Assembly: GCA_018823175.1 (NCBI GenBank)
Contig: JAHJIY010000046.1
Coordinates: forward strand, 1-64,000
Origin: Pseudomonadota bacterium
GTDB taxonomy: Bacteria > Desulfobacterota > Desulfobulbia > Desulfobulbales > JAHJIY01
DNA length: 64,000 nt
Direction: 5' to 3'
Part shown: piece after piece, positions 9,562-18,500 of the stretch
Position numbering within the stretch: the first letter of the stretch is position 1
Layout: each line of letters opens with the position of its first letter
Made by a program: the position numbers and the translations under genes
Notes under the pieces: generated by a model
The model's database searches: none
What the model was told of the DNA's origin: nothing
Seen by the model: the letters and a program-made list of their open reading frames with translations, nothing else

Positions 9562-9837
9562 ATGCAACGACTAAAATTTGATCAAGACATCCGTCCTATG
9601 TCTGAATTCCGAACCGGTATTGCTTCTTTCCTCAAACAAATACACGACACAAAGAGACCGTTAGTTATTACTCAGCATGGCAAAGGTGTCGCGGTTTTGC
9701 TTGATGTTACAGAATACGAAGCCATGCAAGAAAAAATTGAATTATTAGAAGATATTCAAACATCTATAGCACAGCTTAATGCTGATACTGGTATTGAGCA
9801 CAATAAGGCTCAGGCAACTATTTTAGAGCGAATCTAA
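9562..9837 (+). CDS. Phd/YefM-family antitoxin
   Basis: A 91-residue antitoxin expected to neutralise the toxin encoded 3 nt downstream and to repress the shared promoter. The N-terminal DNA-binding fold shows RPMSEFRTGIASFLKQI, followed by PLVITQHGKGVAVLLDVTEY, the classic Phd/YefM core. The C-terminal ~35 residues are polar and helical and would wrap the toxin. The frame is open further upstream, but the ATG at 9562 has GAGGTG 4 nt before it and begins where homologues begin. An ATG at 9550 is an alternative. Confidence 0.9.
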   Translation: MQRLKFDQDIRPMSEFRTGIASFLKQIHDTKRPLVITQHGKGVAVLLDVTEYEAMQEKIELLEDIQTSIAQLNADTGIEHNKAQATILERI

Positions 9838-9840
9838 ATA

Positions 9841-10137
9841 ATGAAAATTATATGGTCCCCTCTTTCAATCGATAGGGCAACTGAAATAGCCAGGTACATT
9901 GCTCAGGATAATCATACGGCAGCCGAAAAATGGGTTAAAACCTTATTCAAAAAGGTTCAACTGTTAGAATCATCACCTCAACTTGGTCGAGTTATTCCTG
10001 AAACACATAGTGACGATATCCGTGAATTACTTTATGGGAATTATCGCATCATCTACAGGCTTGAGCAAACACGAATATCGATTCTTACGATTCGGCATGG
10101 CAAACAAATCTTACCTACTGAAGACATAAAGGCATAA
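9841..10137 (+). CDS. RelE/ParE-family toxin
   Basis: A 98-residue toxin of the RelE/ParE superfamily. It begins with the typical beta strand (KIIWSPLS), then two helices (DRATEIARYIAQDN, AEKWVKTLFKKVQLL). The SPQLGR turn, RELLYGNYRIIYRL strand and ILTIRHGKQIL end are hallmark ParE features. ParE members poison gyrase and RelE members cleave ribosomal mRNA; sequence alone does not settle which applies here. The ParE-like tail favours the first, while pairing with a YefM-type antitoxin is also common for RelE/YoeB. It is translationally close to the antitoxin (3-nt gap). Confidence 0.88.
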   Translation: MKIIWSPLSIDRATEIARYIAQDNHTAAEKWVKTLFKKVQLLESSPQLGRVIPETHSDDIRELLYGNYRIIYRLEQTRISILTIRHGKQILPTEDIKA

Positions 10138-10362
10138 CGAAACAATCCACAATACGACATTTAACTGCTAGTATTTTAGCAAAAGAAGAGAGGATGTTCT
10201 TGATTTAGTGGTTTAAGGGGTCTTTTTAGGGAAGTTGGAGGCGGGCCACGTAAGTAGCTAAAATCAAGAGATAGACTTCTCCAATGGAAAACCTGGGCAG
10301 CTCTTTGCTTGAATCATCTCAGTGTTAACTTTCTTTACCCCCCAAGCACCTTTCGGCCCGTT

Positions 10363-11724
10363 CTACCAGTAATAGCGCAGCCGAATGTAAATCATGGCGA
10401 TAAACACGGTCAGGATCATGACCGGGGCACCGTAGGCCACGAACTTCATGAAACTGATCCGGTGGCCGGCTTTTTCGGCCATGCCCACCACAATTACATT
10501 GGCCGAGGCGCCGATTGGCGAACCGTTGCCGCCCAGACAGGCGCCCAGGGCCAGGGACCACCAGAGGGGCATCAGGTCGGGATGCTGAATCAACGCCAGC
10601 CCGGTTTCTTCGGGCCAGAGCTGTTGGGCCATGTCGATGATCAGGGGGTTCATCGTCGCCACATAGGGAATGTTGTCGACAATAGCCGAGGCGATCGCAG
10701 AGAACCACAAAAGCAGCATACTCGTGTGAAGCAGATTACCCTGGGTAACGGCCAGCATCTTCAGCGACATCCACTGGATTAATCCGACCTTGACCACTCC
10801 ACCGACAATAATAAACAGGCCGATAAAAAAGAAAATAGTCGGCCACTCCACCTCGGCAAAAATATGGTGCGGCTCCCGCACCCCGGAGAGAAGCAGCAAC
10901 AGACCGGCCCCGAACAGGGCGACGGTCGCCGGTTCATAATGGAAAACCCCGTGAAAAATAAAACCGACCAGGACCAGGGCCAGGACAAAAAGTGATTTTT
11001 TGAGCATCACCGGATCCTTGATCGCGTGCTTCTCGTTCATCGCCAACACCCTTTGCTTCAACTCCTCGGTGGTTTGCATCTTTTTTCTAAAAAAGAGATA
11101 AATCACCAGAATAAGCGCCATCATCATCACCACCACCACCGGGGCCAGATGATAAATAAAATCCATAAAATCAAGCTTGGCCTTGGAGGCAATCATGATA
11201 TTGGGCGGATCGCCGATCAGGGTGGCGGTGCCGCCGATATTTGAGGCAACCGCCTCGACAATCAGGTAGGGAATCGGCTCAACCTTCAGCGCCTCGGCAA
11301 TGAGCAAGGTGACTGGTGCCAGAAGCAGCACCGTGGTGACGTTATCCAGCAGAGCGCTTAAAATCGCGGTCACCACTGCGAAGATGATCATGATCCGGAC
11401 CGGGTCGCCGCGGCCAACCTTGGCGCTTTTAATGGCGATATATTCAAAAATCCCGCAGGGCCGCATCAAATTGATAATGATCATCATGCTGATCAACAGA
11501 AAGATAACATTCCAGTCCACCCCATAGGCCTCGAGATGAAAGGCCTCATGCTGATCAAGAATCTTCAGGCCGATCATCAGGGAGGCGCCGCAGATGGCGA
11601 CAATTGCCTTGTGGACCCGTTCGGAAATGATCAACACGTAGGAAAGCAGGAAAACCATAGAGGCGGTCCAAAAGGCGGCATCCATCTGAAAAACAGGGGC
11701 AAGGGCGGACGGTTCACTGGTCAT
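10363..11724 (-). CDS. ArsB/NhaD-family ion transporter
   Basis: A 453-residue inner-membrane protein with about ten to twelve hydrophobic helices, belonging to the ion-transporter superfamily that includes NhaD Na+/H+ antiporters, ArsB and the P protein. Recognisable pieces are the repeated DNV/DNI hairpins (SALLDNVTTVLLLAPVT and IVDNIPYVATMNPL), GDPPNIMIAS, and the C-terminal GNGSPIGASANVIV. The two-fold repeat of these motifs is typical of the family. Its start overlaps the tail region of the upstream CBS-domain gene (5-nt gap; GAGG lies in that gene's end), so the two are probably one operon. Na+/H+ exchange is the best guess; anion or arsenite transport cannot be excluded. Confidence 0.85.
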   Translation of the reverse strand: MTSEPSALAPVFQMDAAFWTASMVFLLSYVLIISERVHKAIVAICGASLMIGLKILDQHEAFHLEAYGVDWNVIFLLISMMIIINLMRPCGIFEYIAIKSAKVGRGDPVRIMIIFAVVTAILSALLDNVTTVLLLAPVTLLIAEALKVEPIPYLIVEAVASNIGGTATLIGDPPNIMIASKAKLDFMDFIYHLAPVVVVMMMALILVIYLFFRKKMQTTEELKQRVLAMNEKHAIKDPVMLKKSLFVLALVLVGFIFHGVFHYEPATVALFGAGLLLLLSGVREPHHIFAEVEWPTIFFFIGLFIIVGGVVKVGLIQWMSLKMLAVTQGNLLHTSMLLLWFSAIASAIVDNIPYVATMNPLIIDMAQQLWPEETGLALIQHPDLMPLWWSLALGACLGGNGSPIGASANVIVVGMAEKAGHRISFMKFVAYGAPVMILTVFIAMIYIRLRYYW

Positions 11725-11729
11725 CTTGA

Positions 11730-12203
11730 CTAATCCTCAGTGGGATGAAAAACCTTGGTGATGACATGATAGATATCGCGAATGTAGACCACCCCGACCA
11801 GTTTGTCGGCTTCATTAAGTACCGGCAGTCTCTGGAGATTTTTGGCCAGAAAGATCTCGGCACATTTCATTAATGAATCATTTTCATAGACCGTAATCAC
11901 CTTGGGGCTCATGTACTCGGCCACTGTTTTATTGGCGGCCTTAGCCGCCATCTCCTCAAGCATGCCGTCCCAGGTTACCTCCGAAAAACTGTCATCTGCC
12001 ACATAGGTCGGCAGGGCGGCCCGCATGATGTCTTTAATCGCCATGATCCCGACCAGATCTCCGGCTTGATCAAGGACAACCATCCCTTTCATACCCTGAC
12101 CATTCCACCTCTTGGTCACCCGCATCTTGTTGACCGCCTCCTTCAAGGTATCGGTCGGTAAAAGATACCCGTTCACCGGCTCCATAATGTCTTTTACTTT
12201 CAC
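11730..12203 (-). CDS. Two-CBS-domain protein
   Basis: A 157-residue cytoplasmic protein made almost wholly of a CBS pair. The first repeat begins VKVKDIMEPVNGYL and contains GDLVGIMAIKDIM; the second begins VAEYMSPKVITV and ends DKLVGVVYIRDIYHVI. CBS pairs bind adenine nucleotides and often gate transporters. Its position immediately before the ArsB/NhaD-type transporter suggests energy-dependent control of ion exchange. GGGAGG is 5 nt before the GTG at 12203, which decides that start over the GTG two codons earlier. Confidence 0.88.
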   Translation of the reverse strand: MKVKDIMEPVNGYLLPTDTLKEAVNKMRVTKRWNGQGMKGMVVLDQAGDLVGIMAIKDIMRAALPTYVADDSFSEVTWDGMLEEMAAKAANKTVAEYMSPKVITVYENDSLMKCAEIFLAKNLQRLPVLNEADKLVGVVYIRDIYHVITKVFHPTED

Positions 12204-12722
12204 GGCCACCTCCCTTCAGATGATGGTGATGGAAAATCTCGATAAGTCATCACAAACAACCAAGCCTGAGACTTAATCAGTATGATAAATAAGCAAATTG
12301 TTTGTCAATTGGATTATCCCGCCAGGAAATCTTTGAGCCGGAGTAACTAATTGATTGGCGGTAATTCCTACTCGCCTCTACAGATATAGATCTCTTCATC
12401 GTTGACTAGAAACAATCCTTTCTTGTTCTTTAAAGGGCCATTCAGCAGAAATCAGAGTAGTTTTCCGTACTCTATCCCCTTTCTGATTAGCAAATGATAC
12501 CGGCTGTTTGCGAGCAATTTACTCTTTTCCGTCACCCGAACAAATATTTAGCAGAAAACATTAAAACCCAGTATCATAATTTACTGGGGGTTCCATCGCA
12601 TCACAATCAACTCAAGACCCTATGCTTGACCGGATCGAACCACCAGGGATGAAATACTTTTTCCCGGCCAATTTTCCTGCGAACAATTGCTTACCGGACT
12701 ACGCTCGCACGAAGGAGAAGTA
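12204..12722. other. Divergent intergenic region with a possible hydrogenase promoter
   Basis: About 520 nt separate the minus-strand CBS gene from the hydrogenase operon. No gene or strong hairpin is seen. TTGACC at 12626-12631 followed 18 nt later by TGAAAT at 12650-12655 (4 of 6 matches) is a plausible but weak promoter for the operon starting at 12723. No clear promoter was found for the CBS gene. Confidence 0.4.
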
Positions 12723-13715
12723 ATGTCAACCAAGCCAAAAATCGCCATGTACTGGGCGGCATCCTGCGGCGGCTGCGAAATTGCCCTGGTGAATCTCCAT
12801 GAAAAAATCCTGGATGTTGACGCGGCCTTTGACTTTTATTTCTGCCCCTGTCTGCTTGACACCAAGACCAATGACATCAAAGCCCTGCCGGATGGCGAGT
12901 TGGCGATCACTTTTTTTAATGGCGGGATCCGGACCGAAGAAAACCTCGAGATGGCCCGCCTGCTCCGGAAAAAATCCCAGATCCTTATCGCCTTCGGGTC
13001 CTGCGCCATCGAGGGCTGCATCCCAGGGCTGGCCAATCTAACCGCCGCCAAATCACTCATTGACACTATCTATCACGACAACATCACAATCGACAATCCG
13101 GAGCAGATCACTCCTGACCCTCAGACTCAGGTAGCGGAAGGGCCACTCGGCGTCCCCGCATTCCGGGACACCCTGCAAACCCTGGCCCAGGTAACGGAGG
13201 TGGACTATTTTATCCCGGGCTGTCCGCCGGAATCCCATCAGATCTGGCAGGCTATTGCCGCCCTGACTGCGCCAGCCGGTCCACCGCCGATCGGCAGCGT
13301 CCTTGGCTCCGGACCTTCCACCGTCTGTGTGGAATGCCGCCGGGAAAAAACCGATAAAAAAATCAACCGCTTTTTCCGTAATTACGAAATCATACCGAGC
13401 GAAACCGAGTGTCTGCTGGAACAAGGTCTGCTCTGTCTGGGCATTGCCACCCGCCAGGGCTGCGGCGGACTCTGCCCCGAGGTCAATATGCCGTGTACCG
13501 GCTGTTACGGCCCGCCGGCCGGCCGCAGCGACCAAGGCGCCCGGATGACCGCCGCCCTGGGTTCAATCCTCGACCTGGGCGACACCAAGGGAATTAACGA
13601 AAGCGAGCTACTGGCCCGGATTGAACAAGCGCTCGGCACCATCCCCGATCCGGTCGGCACCTTTTACAAATATAGCCTGGCCGGCTCAATTCCGGGCGGG
13701 AGGCAAGATCCTTGA
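12723..13715 (+). CDS. mvhG: F420-non-reducing-type [NiFe] hydrogenase small subunit (MvhG-like)
   Basis: A 330-residue iron-sulfur subunit that passes electrons from the NiFe site towards HdrA. It starts at the ATG with AAGGAG 6 nt upstream. The proximal cluster ligands appear as SCGGCE (Cys15, Cys18), FGSCAIEGC and PGCPPE. The C-terminal half carries further cysteine motifs (CVECRREK, CLGIATRQGCGGLCPE, PCTGCYGP) expected for the medial and distal clusters. There is no Tat signal, so the enzyme is cytoplasmic, as in group 3c hydrogenases. It overlaps the large-subunit gene by 4 nt. Naming by analogy to Mvh is inference from operon partners. Confidence 0.9.
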   Translation: MSTKPKIAMYWAASCGGCEIALVNLHEKILDVDAAFDFYFCPCLLDTKTNDIKALPDGELAITFFNGGIRTEENLEMARLLRKKSQILIAFGSCAIEGCIPGLANLTAAKSLIDTIYHDNITIDNPEQITPDPQTQVAEGPLGVPAFRDTLQTLAQVTEVDYFIPGCPPESHQIWQAIAALTAPAGPPPIGSVLGSGPSTVCVECRREKTDKKINRFFRNYEIIPSETECLLEQGLLCLGIATRQGCGGLCPEVNMPCTGCYGPPAGRSDQGARMTAALGSILDLGDTKGINESELLARIEQALGTIPDPVGTFYKYSLAGSIPGGRQDP

Positions 13716-15208
13716 AACGCATCACCATTGATCCGATTACCCGCCTGGAAGGTCACGGCAAGATCGAAATCTTTCTCGACGACCAGGGCAATGTGGCCAA
13801 TGCCTATTTCCAGGTCCCGGAACTGCGCGGCTTTGAGGCCTTCTGTGTTGGTCGCCCGGCCGAGGACATGCCGACCATCACCAACCGGATCTGCGGGGTC
13901 TGCCCCGAGGCCCATCATCTGGCCTCGGTCAAGGCGCTGGACGAATTGTTCGGACTGGAACCGCCGCCGGCCGCGAAGAAACTACGCGAATTGCTTTACA
14001 TGGCCTTTTATGTCACCGACCATACCACCCATTTTTATGCCCTGGGCGGCCCGGACTTTATCATCGGTCCCGACGCCCCGCCGGCCGAGCGCAACATTCT
14101 CGGGGTAATCAAAAAAGTCGGCCTTGATATCGGCAAACAGGTGATCAGCTGCCGGGCCAGAAACCATGAAGTAATTAAAAAACTAGGAGGGCGCGGCATC
14201 CATCCGGCAGCCGGTCTGCCCGGCGGCTGGAGTAAACCGCTAAGCGAAGAGAACCGACGGGAAATTGCAGAATATGCCCGGCAAAATGTCGAATTTGCCC
14301 AATTCACTCTGAAAATTTTCGCCGACATCGTCCTGGCCAACCCGGTTTATAAAGAACTGGTTACCTCGGATCTTTATTACCACCAGACCTATTATATGGG
14401 AACCGTCACCCCGGAGAATAAAGTCAACTTTTACGACGGCATGATCCGGGTGGTAAACCCGGAAGGAAAGGAATTTGCCCGTTACGCGCCGCGGGACTAC
14501 CAGGAACATATCGCCGAACGGGTCGAACCCTGGACCTACCTGAAATTCCCCTACCTGAAAAAAGTCGGCTGGCAGGGGCTTACCGACGGGATTGACAGCG
14601 GGCTCTATGTGGCGACCCCTCTCTCCCGACTCAATGTGGCAGACGGGATGGCCACGCCACTGGCCCAGGAACATTTCGAGCAGATGCATGAGACCTTCGC
14701 CGGCGGCTGGACCAAAGAAGGACGCCGGAAACCGATCCACCACCGGATGGCCACCCACTGGGCGCGGCTGATTGAACTGCTTTACGCATCGGAACACATG
14801 CTCGAACTGGCCACCGATCCGGAAATCACCTCGCCAGACGTTCGGCAGATTTCAACCGGGGTAAAAAACAAGGAAGGGATCGGCTCGGTGGAGGCCCCGC
14901 GCGGGACCCTGACCCACCACTACACCGCCGATCAAAACGGTATCCTGACCAAGGTCAATATGATCGTCGGCACCACCAACAATTCAGGCCCGATCGCGAT
15001 GAGTGTCAAACGAGCGGCCGAGCAACTAATCAAGGCCGGGACCATTATCGAGGAAGGACTACTTAATCGGGTCGAAATGGCCTTTCGGCTCTATGATCCC
15101 TGTCTGTCCTGCGCGACCCATGCCCTGCCTGGCAAAGCGCCGCTGGAAGTAATTATCCGGGACCCCGAGGGTCAGGTAGTTAGAACCATCAGCCGGAGGC
15201 CAAAATGA
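13712..15208 (+). CDS. mvhA: [NiFe] hydrogenase large subunit (MvhA-like)
   Basis: A 498-residue catalytic subunit. The N-terminal RLEGHGKI precedes the first NiFe ligand motif RICGVCPEAHH (Cys61, Cys64); the second is DPCLSCATH (Cys464, Cys467, His470). Twenty-eight residues follow His470 and would be removed after nickel insertion, consistent with the maturation protease gene just downstream. It starts at TTG inside the end of the small-subunit gene, with GGGAGG about 8 nt upstream. H2 oxidation in the cytoplasm, coupled through HdrA to ferredoxin or another acceptor by flavin bifurcation, is the family role. Confidence 0.94.
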   Translation: MKRITIDPITRLEGHGKIEIFLDDQGNVANAYFQVPELRGFEAFCVGRPAEDMPTITNRICGVCPEAHHLASVKALDELFGLEPPPAAKKLRELLYMAFYVTDHTTHFYALGGPDFIIGPDAPPAERNILGVIKKVGLDIGKQVISCRARNHEVIKKLGGRGIHPAAGLPGGWSKPLSEENRREIAEYARQNVEFAQFTLKIFADIVLANPVYKELVTSDLYYHQTYYMGTVTPENKVNFYDGMIRVVNPEGKEFARYAPRDYQEHIAERVEPWTYLKFPYLKKVGWQGLTDGIDSGLYVATPLSRLNVADGMATPLAQEHFEQMHETFAGGWTKEGRRKPIHHRMATHWARLIELLYASEHMLELATDPEITSPDVRQISTGVKNKEGIGSVEAPRGTLTHHYTADQNGILTKVNMIVGTTNNSGPIAMSVKRAAEQLIKAGTIIEEGLLNRVEMAFRLYDPCLSCATHALPGKAPLEVIIRDPEGQVVRTISRRPK

Positions 15209-15678
15209 GCAAAACCATTATCATCGGCCTGGGCAATCCAGTCTTATCAGACGATGCGCTCGGCATCAAGGCCGCCACCATCTTACGTCAGCGCCTGCTC
15301 TCTGATCAACGGATCGAGGTGATTGAGGCCTATACCGGCGGCTTAAACCTGATGGAACTGATGGAAGGATATGACCGGGCAATCGTGGTTGATGCAGTGA
15401 CCACCGGTTGCCATCAACCGGGAACCCTGGTTGAACTGAGTCTGAATGATCTGCTGGCCAGTCGCAACACAACCAGCAGCCATGATGCCAGTCTGGTCGT
15501 GGCCCTGGAAACCGGACGGATGCTTGGCCTCAAACTGCCGACCGCAATCAGTTTTTTCGGGATCGAGACCTTAGAGACCGGTGACTTCGGTGAAGAATTA
15601 TCCGCCCCGGTTCGCCACGCCCTCCCCTTGCTGGTGGCCGAAATCATGACCATCTTAAACCGGGAGGTGACGGCATGA
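15205..15678 (+). CDS. Hydrogenase maturation protease
   Basis: A 157-residue endopeptidase of the HyaD/HycI family, which senses nickel insertion and trims the C-terminus of the large subunit. The N-terminus IIIGLGNPVLSDDALG is the family signature, with the nickel-binding acidic residue in this loop. EAYTGGLNLMELM and a histidine in SHDASL supply the other expected ligand regions. ATGA overlap with the large-subunit gene upstream and with hdrA downstream indicates translational coupling, so its substrate is almost certainly the MvhA-like protein. Confidence 0.93.
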   Translation: MSKTIIIGLGNPVLSDDALGIKAATILRQRLLSDQRIEVIEAYTGGLNLMELMEGYDRAIVVDAVTTGCHQPGTLVELSLNDLLASRNTTSSHDASLVVALETGRMLGLKLPTAISFFGIETLETGDFGEELSAPVRHALPLLVAEIMTILNREVTA

Positions 15679-17627
15679 GCACCCGGGTCTATCTCTGTAA
15701 GTGCGGCACCAATATCGCGGCCCATCTTAATCTGGAGTCTCTGGCCACTCAACTGCAAGAGCGTTTCAACTTGGCCGATGTGGTGCCGGTTGACTTTCTC
15801 TGTTCAGAAGAAGGCAAGGATTTTCTGCAACAGGACCTGACCGCAAGCGGCGCCGATCGCTTCATCTTCGCCGCCTGCTCACCCCGTGACCACGATCACA
15901 CCTTCCGGGAAGCGCTCACCAAGAGCGGCTTCAATCCATATCTGCAACAAATGGTCAACATCCGAGAACAGGTGGCCTGGGTAACCGCCGACCCGGCCCA
16001 GGCAGAGGCCAAGGCCTTGGCGCTGATCAGCGCCGCCATCGGCCGGGTGTCTCTGCACCAACCTCTATCTGACCGGGAGCTGGCCATCGTCACCGATACT
16101 CTGGTGATCGGCGCGGGACCGGCCGGCATGAAATGCGCCCTAACCCTGGCCGAGGCCGGACGGCAGGTAGTGCTGGTCGAAAAAAGTCCGGCCATCGGCG
16201 GCAAGCCGGTCCTCTTTGAAGAAGTCGCCCCGGACCTGCAATGCGGCCCCTGTCTGCTGGAACCGATGATGGAAGAGCTGCTGCACGGCAGTAACGCCCA
16301 CCGAATCCAACTGCTGACCCTGGCCAAACTTACCTCGGTCAAAGGCTCCTACGGCAATTTTATCACCACCATCAGGCAACGGCCGCGCCGCATTGATCCC
16401 ACCGTCTGTATCGGCTGTTATGAATGCATCGCCCCCTGCCCGGTCAACACCACCGATACCAGCGCTTTTCAGATCGGCCGGGCCAAAAAAAACGCGATCG
16501 CCTTTGCCTTCCAGGGGGTATTGCCCAATGCGCCCTATATCGATAACGAGTTATGTCTGCGGAGCAACGGCGAAGACTGCAGCGCCTGTCTGGAGGCCTG
16601 TCCGATGGACAATGCCGTTATCCTGAAGGAAGAAGAAAAACTGCTTGAAAAAAAGGTCGGCGCCATTGTGGTCGCTACCGGCGGCGATCTCTTTGACCCC
16701 TCAGCCTTAGCCGGCCTTGGTTATCGGACCATTCCGGATGTAATCACCTCTTTTGAGTTTGAACGGCTGACCTCGGCCAACGGCCCCACGGGCGGGCAGC
16801 TCCTGACCGAAGCCGGAATAACGCCGACCAAGATCTGTATCATCCATTGCGCCGGCAGTCTGGAAAAACAACACATCCCATATTGCTCGGGGATCTGCTG
16901 CACCTATGCCTTAAAATTCAGCCGGATGATTGCCGAACGCCTGCCCGAGACCATCATCAACCATCTTTTCAAGGAACTGGTCCTGCCCGGCAAAGCGGCC
17001 AGGACCCTGGCCGATAAAGTGCACGGCCAACCCAACACCAGTTTTCACCGCTTCACGACCATTGATGCCATCCGGATTACAGATCGGGACGGCCGAAAAG
17101 TTATCTCCACGCCGGATGGTGAATTTGCCGCCGACCTGGTAATCCTCTGCCCCCCGATCATCCCGGGGAAAGATGCGGGCAAACTCTCAAAATTACTTGA
17201 TCTGCCACTTGACCGGGACGGTTTTTTTGAGGAGGCCGGCGACCGGCTTGATTCGGCCCGCAGTAAAGTAAAAGGAATTTATCTAGCCGGAAACTGCCAG
17301 GGACCCAATGATATCAGAGATGCAGTCAATCAGGGGATGGCGGCGGCCGGCTATATCCTGGCCGGTCTGGTCGAAGGCCGAAACCTCAGTCTGTCACCGA
17401 TAGTAGCCACGGTTGATCCGGAAAAATGTTCCGGCTGCCGGGTCTGCGGCGAGATCTGCCCTTTTATGGCCATCGACCTCAATGAAGAAGACGGCAAAAG
17501 TCAAATCAATGACGTCCTCTGCCAGGGCTGCGGCTCCTGTGTCGCGGCCTGTCCGGCCGGAGCGATCTCCGGCCGTCACTTTACCTCGGCCCAGATCATG
17601 GCCGAGCTGGAGGGCATCCTTTCATGA
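15675..17627 (+). CDS. hdrA: Heterodisulfide reductase subunit A-like flavoprotein
   Basis: A 650-residue FAD and multi-cluster iron-sulfur protein. The FAD site is VIGAGPAGMKCAL near residue 145 with VEKSPAIGG after it. Cluster motifs are CIGCYECIAPCP and CSACLEACPMD in the middle, and two C-terminal ferredoxin motifs CSGCRVCGEICP and CQGCGSCVAACP. In methanogens HdrA is the bifurcating core between the Mvh hydrogenase and HdrBC. Here HdrB and HdrC are missing from the operon, so the second electron acceptor is unknown. It overlaps the protease gene and mvhD by 4 nt each. Confidence 0.92.
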   Translation: MSTRVYLCKCGTNIAAHLNLESLATQLQERFNLADVVPVDFLCSEEGKDFLQQDLTASGADRFIFAACSPRDHDHTFREALTKSGFNPYLQQMVNIREQVAWVTADPAQAEAKALALISAAIGRVSLHQPLSDRELAIVTDTLVIGAGPAGMKCALTLAEAGRQVVLVEKSPAIGGKPVLFEEVAPDLQCGPCLLEPMMEELLHGSNAHRIQLLTLAKLTSVKGSYGNFITTIRQRPRRIDPTVCIGCYECIAPCPVNTTDTSAFQIGRAKKNAIAFAFQGVLPNAPYIDNELCLRSNGEDCSACLEACPMDNAVILKEEEKLLEKKVGAIVVATGGDLFDPSALAGLGYRTIPDVITSFEFERLTSANGPTGGQLLTEAGITPTKICIIHCAGSLEKQHIPYCSGICCTYALKFSRMIAERLPETIINHLFKELVLPGKAARTLADKVHGQPNTSFHRFTTIDAIRITDRDGRKVISTPDGEFAADLVILCPPIIPGKDAGKLSKLLDLPLDRDGFFEEAGDRLDSARSKVKGIYLAGNCQGPNDIRDAVNQGMAAAGYILAGLVEGRNLSLSPIVATVDPEKCSGCRVCGEICPFMAIDLNEEDGKSQINDVLCQGCGSCVAACPAGAISGRHFTSAQIMAELEGILS

Positions 17628-18034
17628 ACCGAACCCTTGACCACACGATCGTCGGCTTTCTGTGCAACTGGTGCTCCTATGCCGGGGCCGACCACGCCGG
17701 CGGCTCGCAAAAATCCTATCCCCACAACTTCAAAATCATCCGGGTCATGTGTAGCGGCCGGGTGGAACCTGAATTTATTCTGGAGGCGTTTCGGAAAGGG
17801 GCGGCGGGAGTGGTGATCATGGCCTGTCATCCCGGCGACTGCCATTATAAGACCGGAAACTACCAGGCCGCCGGCCGCTATCATCTTCTACAAAAAATGA
17901 TCAGCCAATTGGGGATTGACGAAAACCGCTTAGTGATGGAATATATATCAGCCAGTGAGGGTGAACGGTTTATTGAAGTGGTCAACCAAACGGTCCACAC
18001 CTTGGAAGGGATCCCACCGCCACCCCTGAGTTGA
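17624..18034 (+). CDS. mvhD: Methyl-viologen-reducing hydrogenase delta subunit (MvhD-like)
   Basis: A 136-residue [2Fe-2S] protein that links the Mvh hydrogenase to HdrA. Cys14 and Cys17 (FLCNWCSYAGAD), VMCSGRVEP and MACHPGDCHY provide the conserved cysteines, and the overall length and C-terminus (EGERFIEVVNQ) match the FlpD/MvhD family. It starts at an ATGA overlap with hdrA. Its presence supports a true Mvh-HdrA complex rather than a chance neighbourhood. Confidence 0.93.
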   Translation: MNRTLDHTIVGFLCNWCSYAGADHAGGSQKSYPHNFKIIRVMCSGRVEPEFILEAFRKGAAGVVIMACHPGDCHYKTGNYQAAGRYHLLQKMISQLGIDENRLVMEYISASEGERFIEVVNQTVHTLEGIPPPPLS

Positions 18035-18123
18035 CCAGACCGGGTGAGATCAAACAACAATCGGTATCCAATTTCAGATAATGACTCCTGAATAAACAAA
18101 AAAAAAACAGGAAAGGAAAAGCG

Positions 18124-18345
18124 ATGACTACCGAAACCTACGATGCCCGCGGACTCAAATGCCCGCAACCAACCCTGAAAATGACCATTATCAGCAGCAA
18201 GATGCAGAAAGGCGATCTGCTGGAAGTAATGGCCGACTGCCCAACCTTTGAACAGGACATCCAGTCCTGGTCAACCCGGATGCACAAGACCATCCTCTGG
18301 GTCAAAAAAGAAAGCGGCTACGTCCACTGTCAGGTCAGGATCTGA
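18124..18345 (+). CDS. TusA/SirA-family sulfur-carrier-like protein
   Basis: A 73-residue protein with the TusA signature DARGLKCPQPTLKM; Cys13 of the CPxP motif would carry persulfide sulfur. It then has the usual two-layer fold segments (KGDLLEVMADCPTFEQDI, SGYVHCQVRI) and a second cysteine pattern near the middle. It lies 89 nt after mvhD on the same strand behind AGGAAA and may share its transcript. In sulfur-metabolising bacteria TusA-like proteins pass sulfane sulfur to Hdr- or Dsr-type enzymes, so a link between H2-derived electrons and sulfur chemistry is possible but unproven. Confidence 0.87.
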   Translation: MTTETYDARGLKCPQPTLKMTIISSKMQKGDLLEVMADCPTFEQDIQSWSTRMHKTILWVKKESGYVHCQVRI

Positions 18346-18500
18346 AGCACAGAGCATAATCTCCTGCCCGGGAAATGATCCCGTTTAATGGCCCTTGTTT
18401 ATCAGCAAAAGTCATTGACGAGTGATCTGCGCAACCCACCAGATTGCTGTTTCCGACCGGCAATCCGGCGCTGGCAATCTATCTTTAAAACGGGGGCAAA

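Noticed and set aside
10309-10782. Plus-strand frame of 157 codons opposite the ArsB/NhaD-type gene, with several similar frames to 11733
   Set aside because: They are antisense shadows of a clear membrane-transporter gene and have no RBS, domain or protein-like composition.
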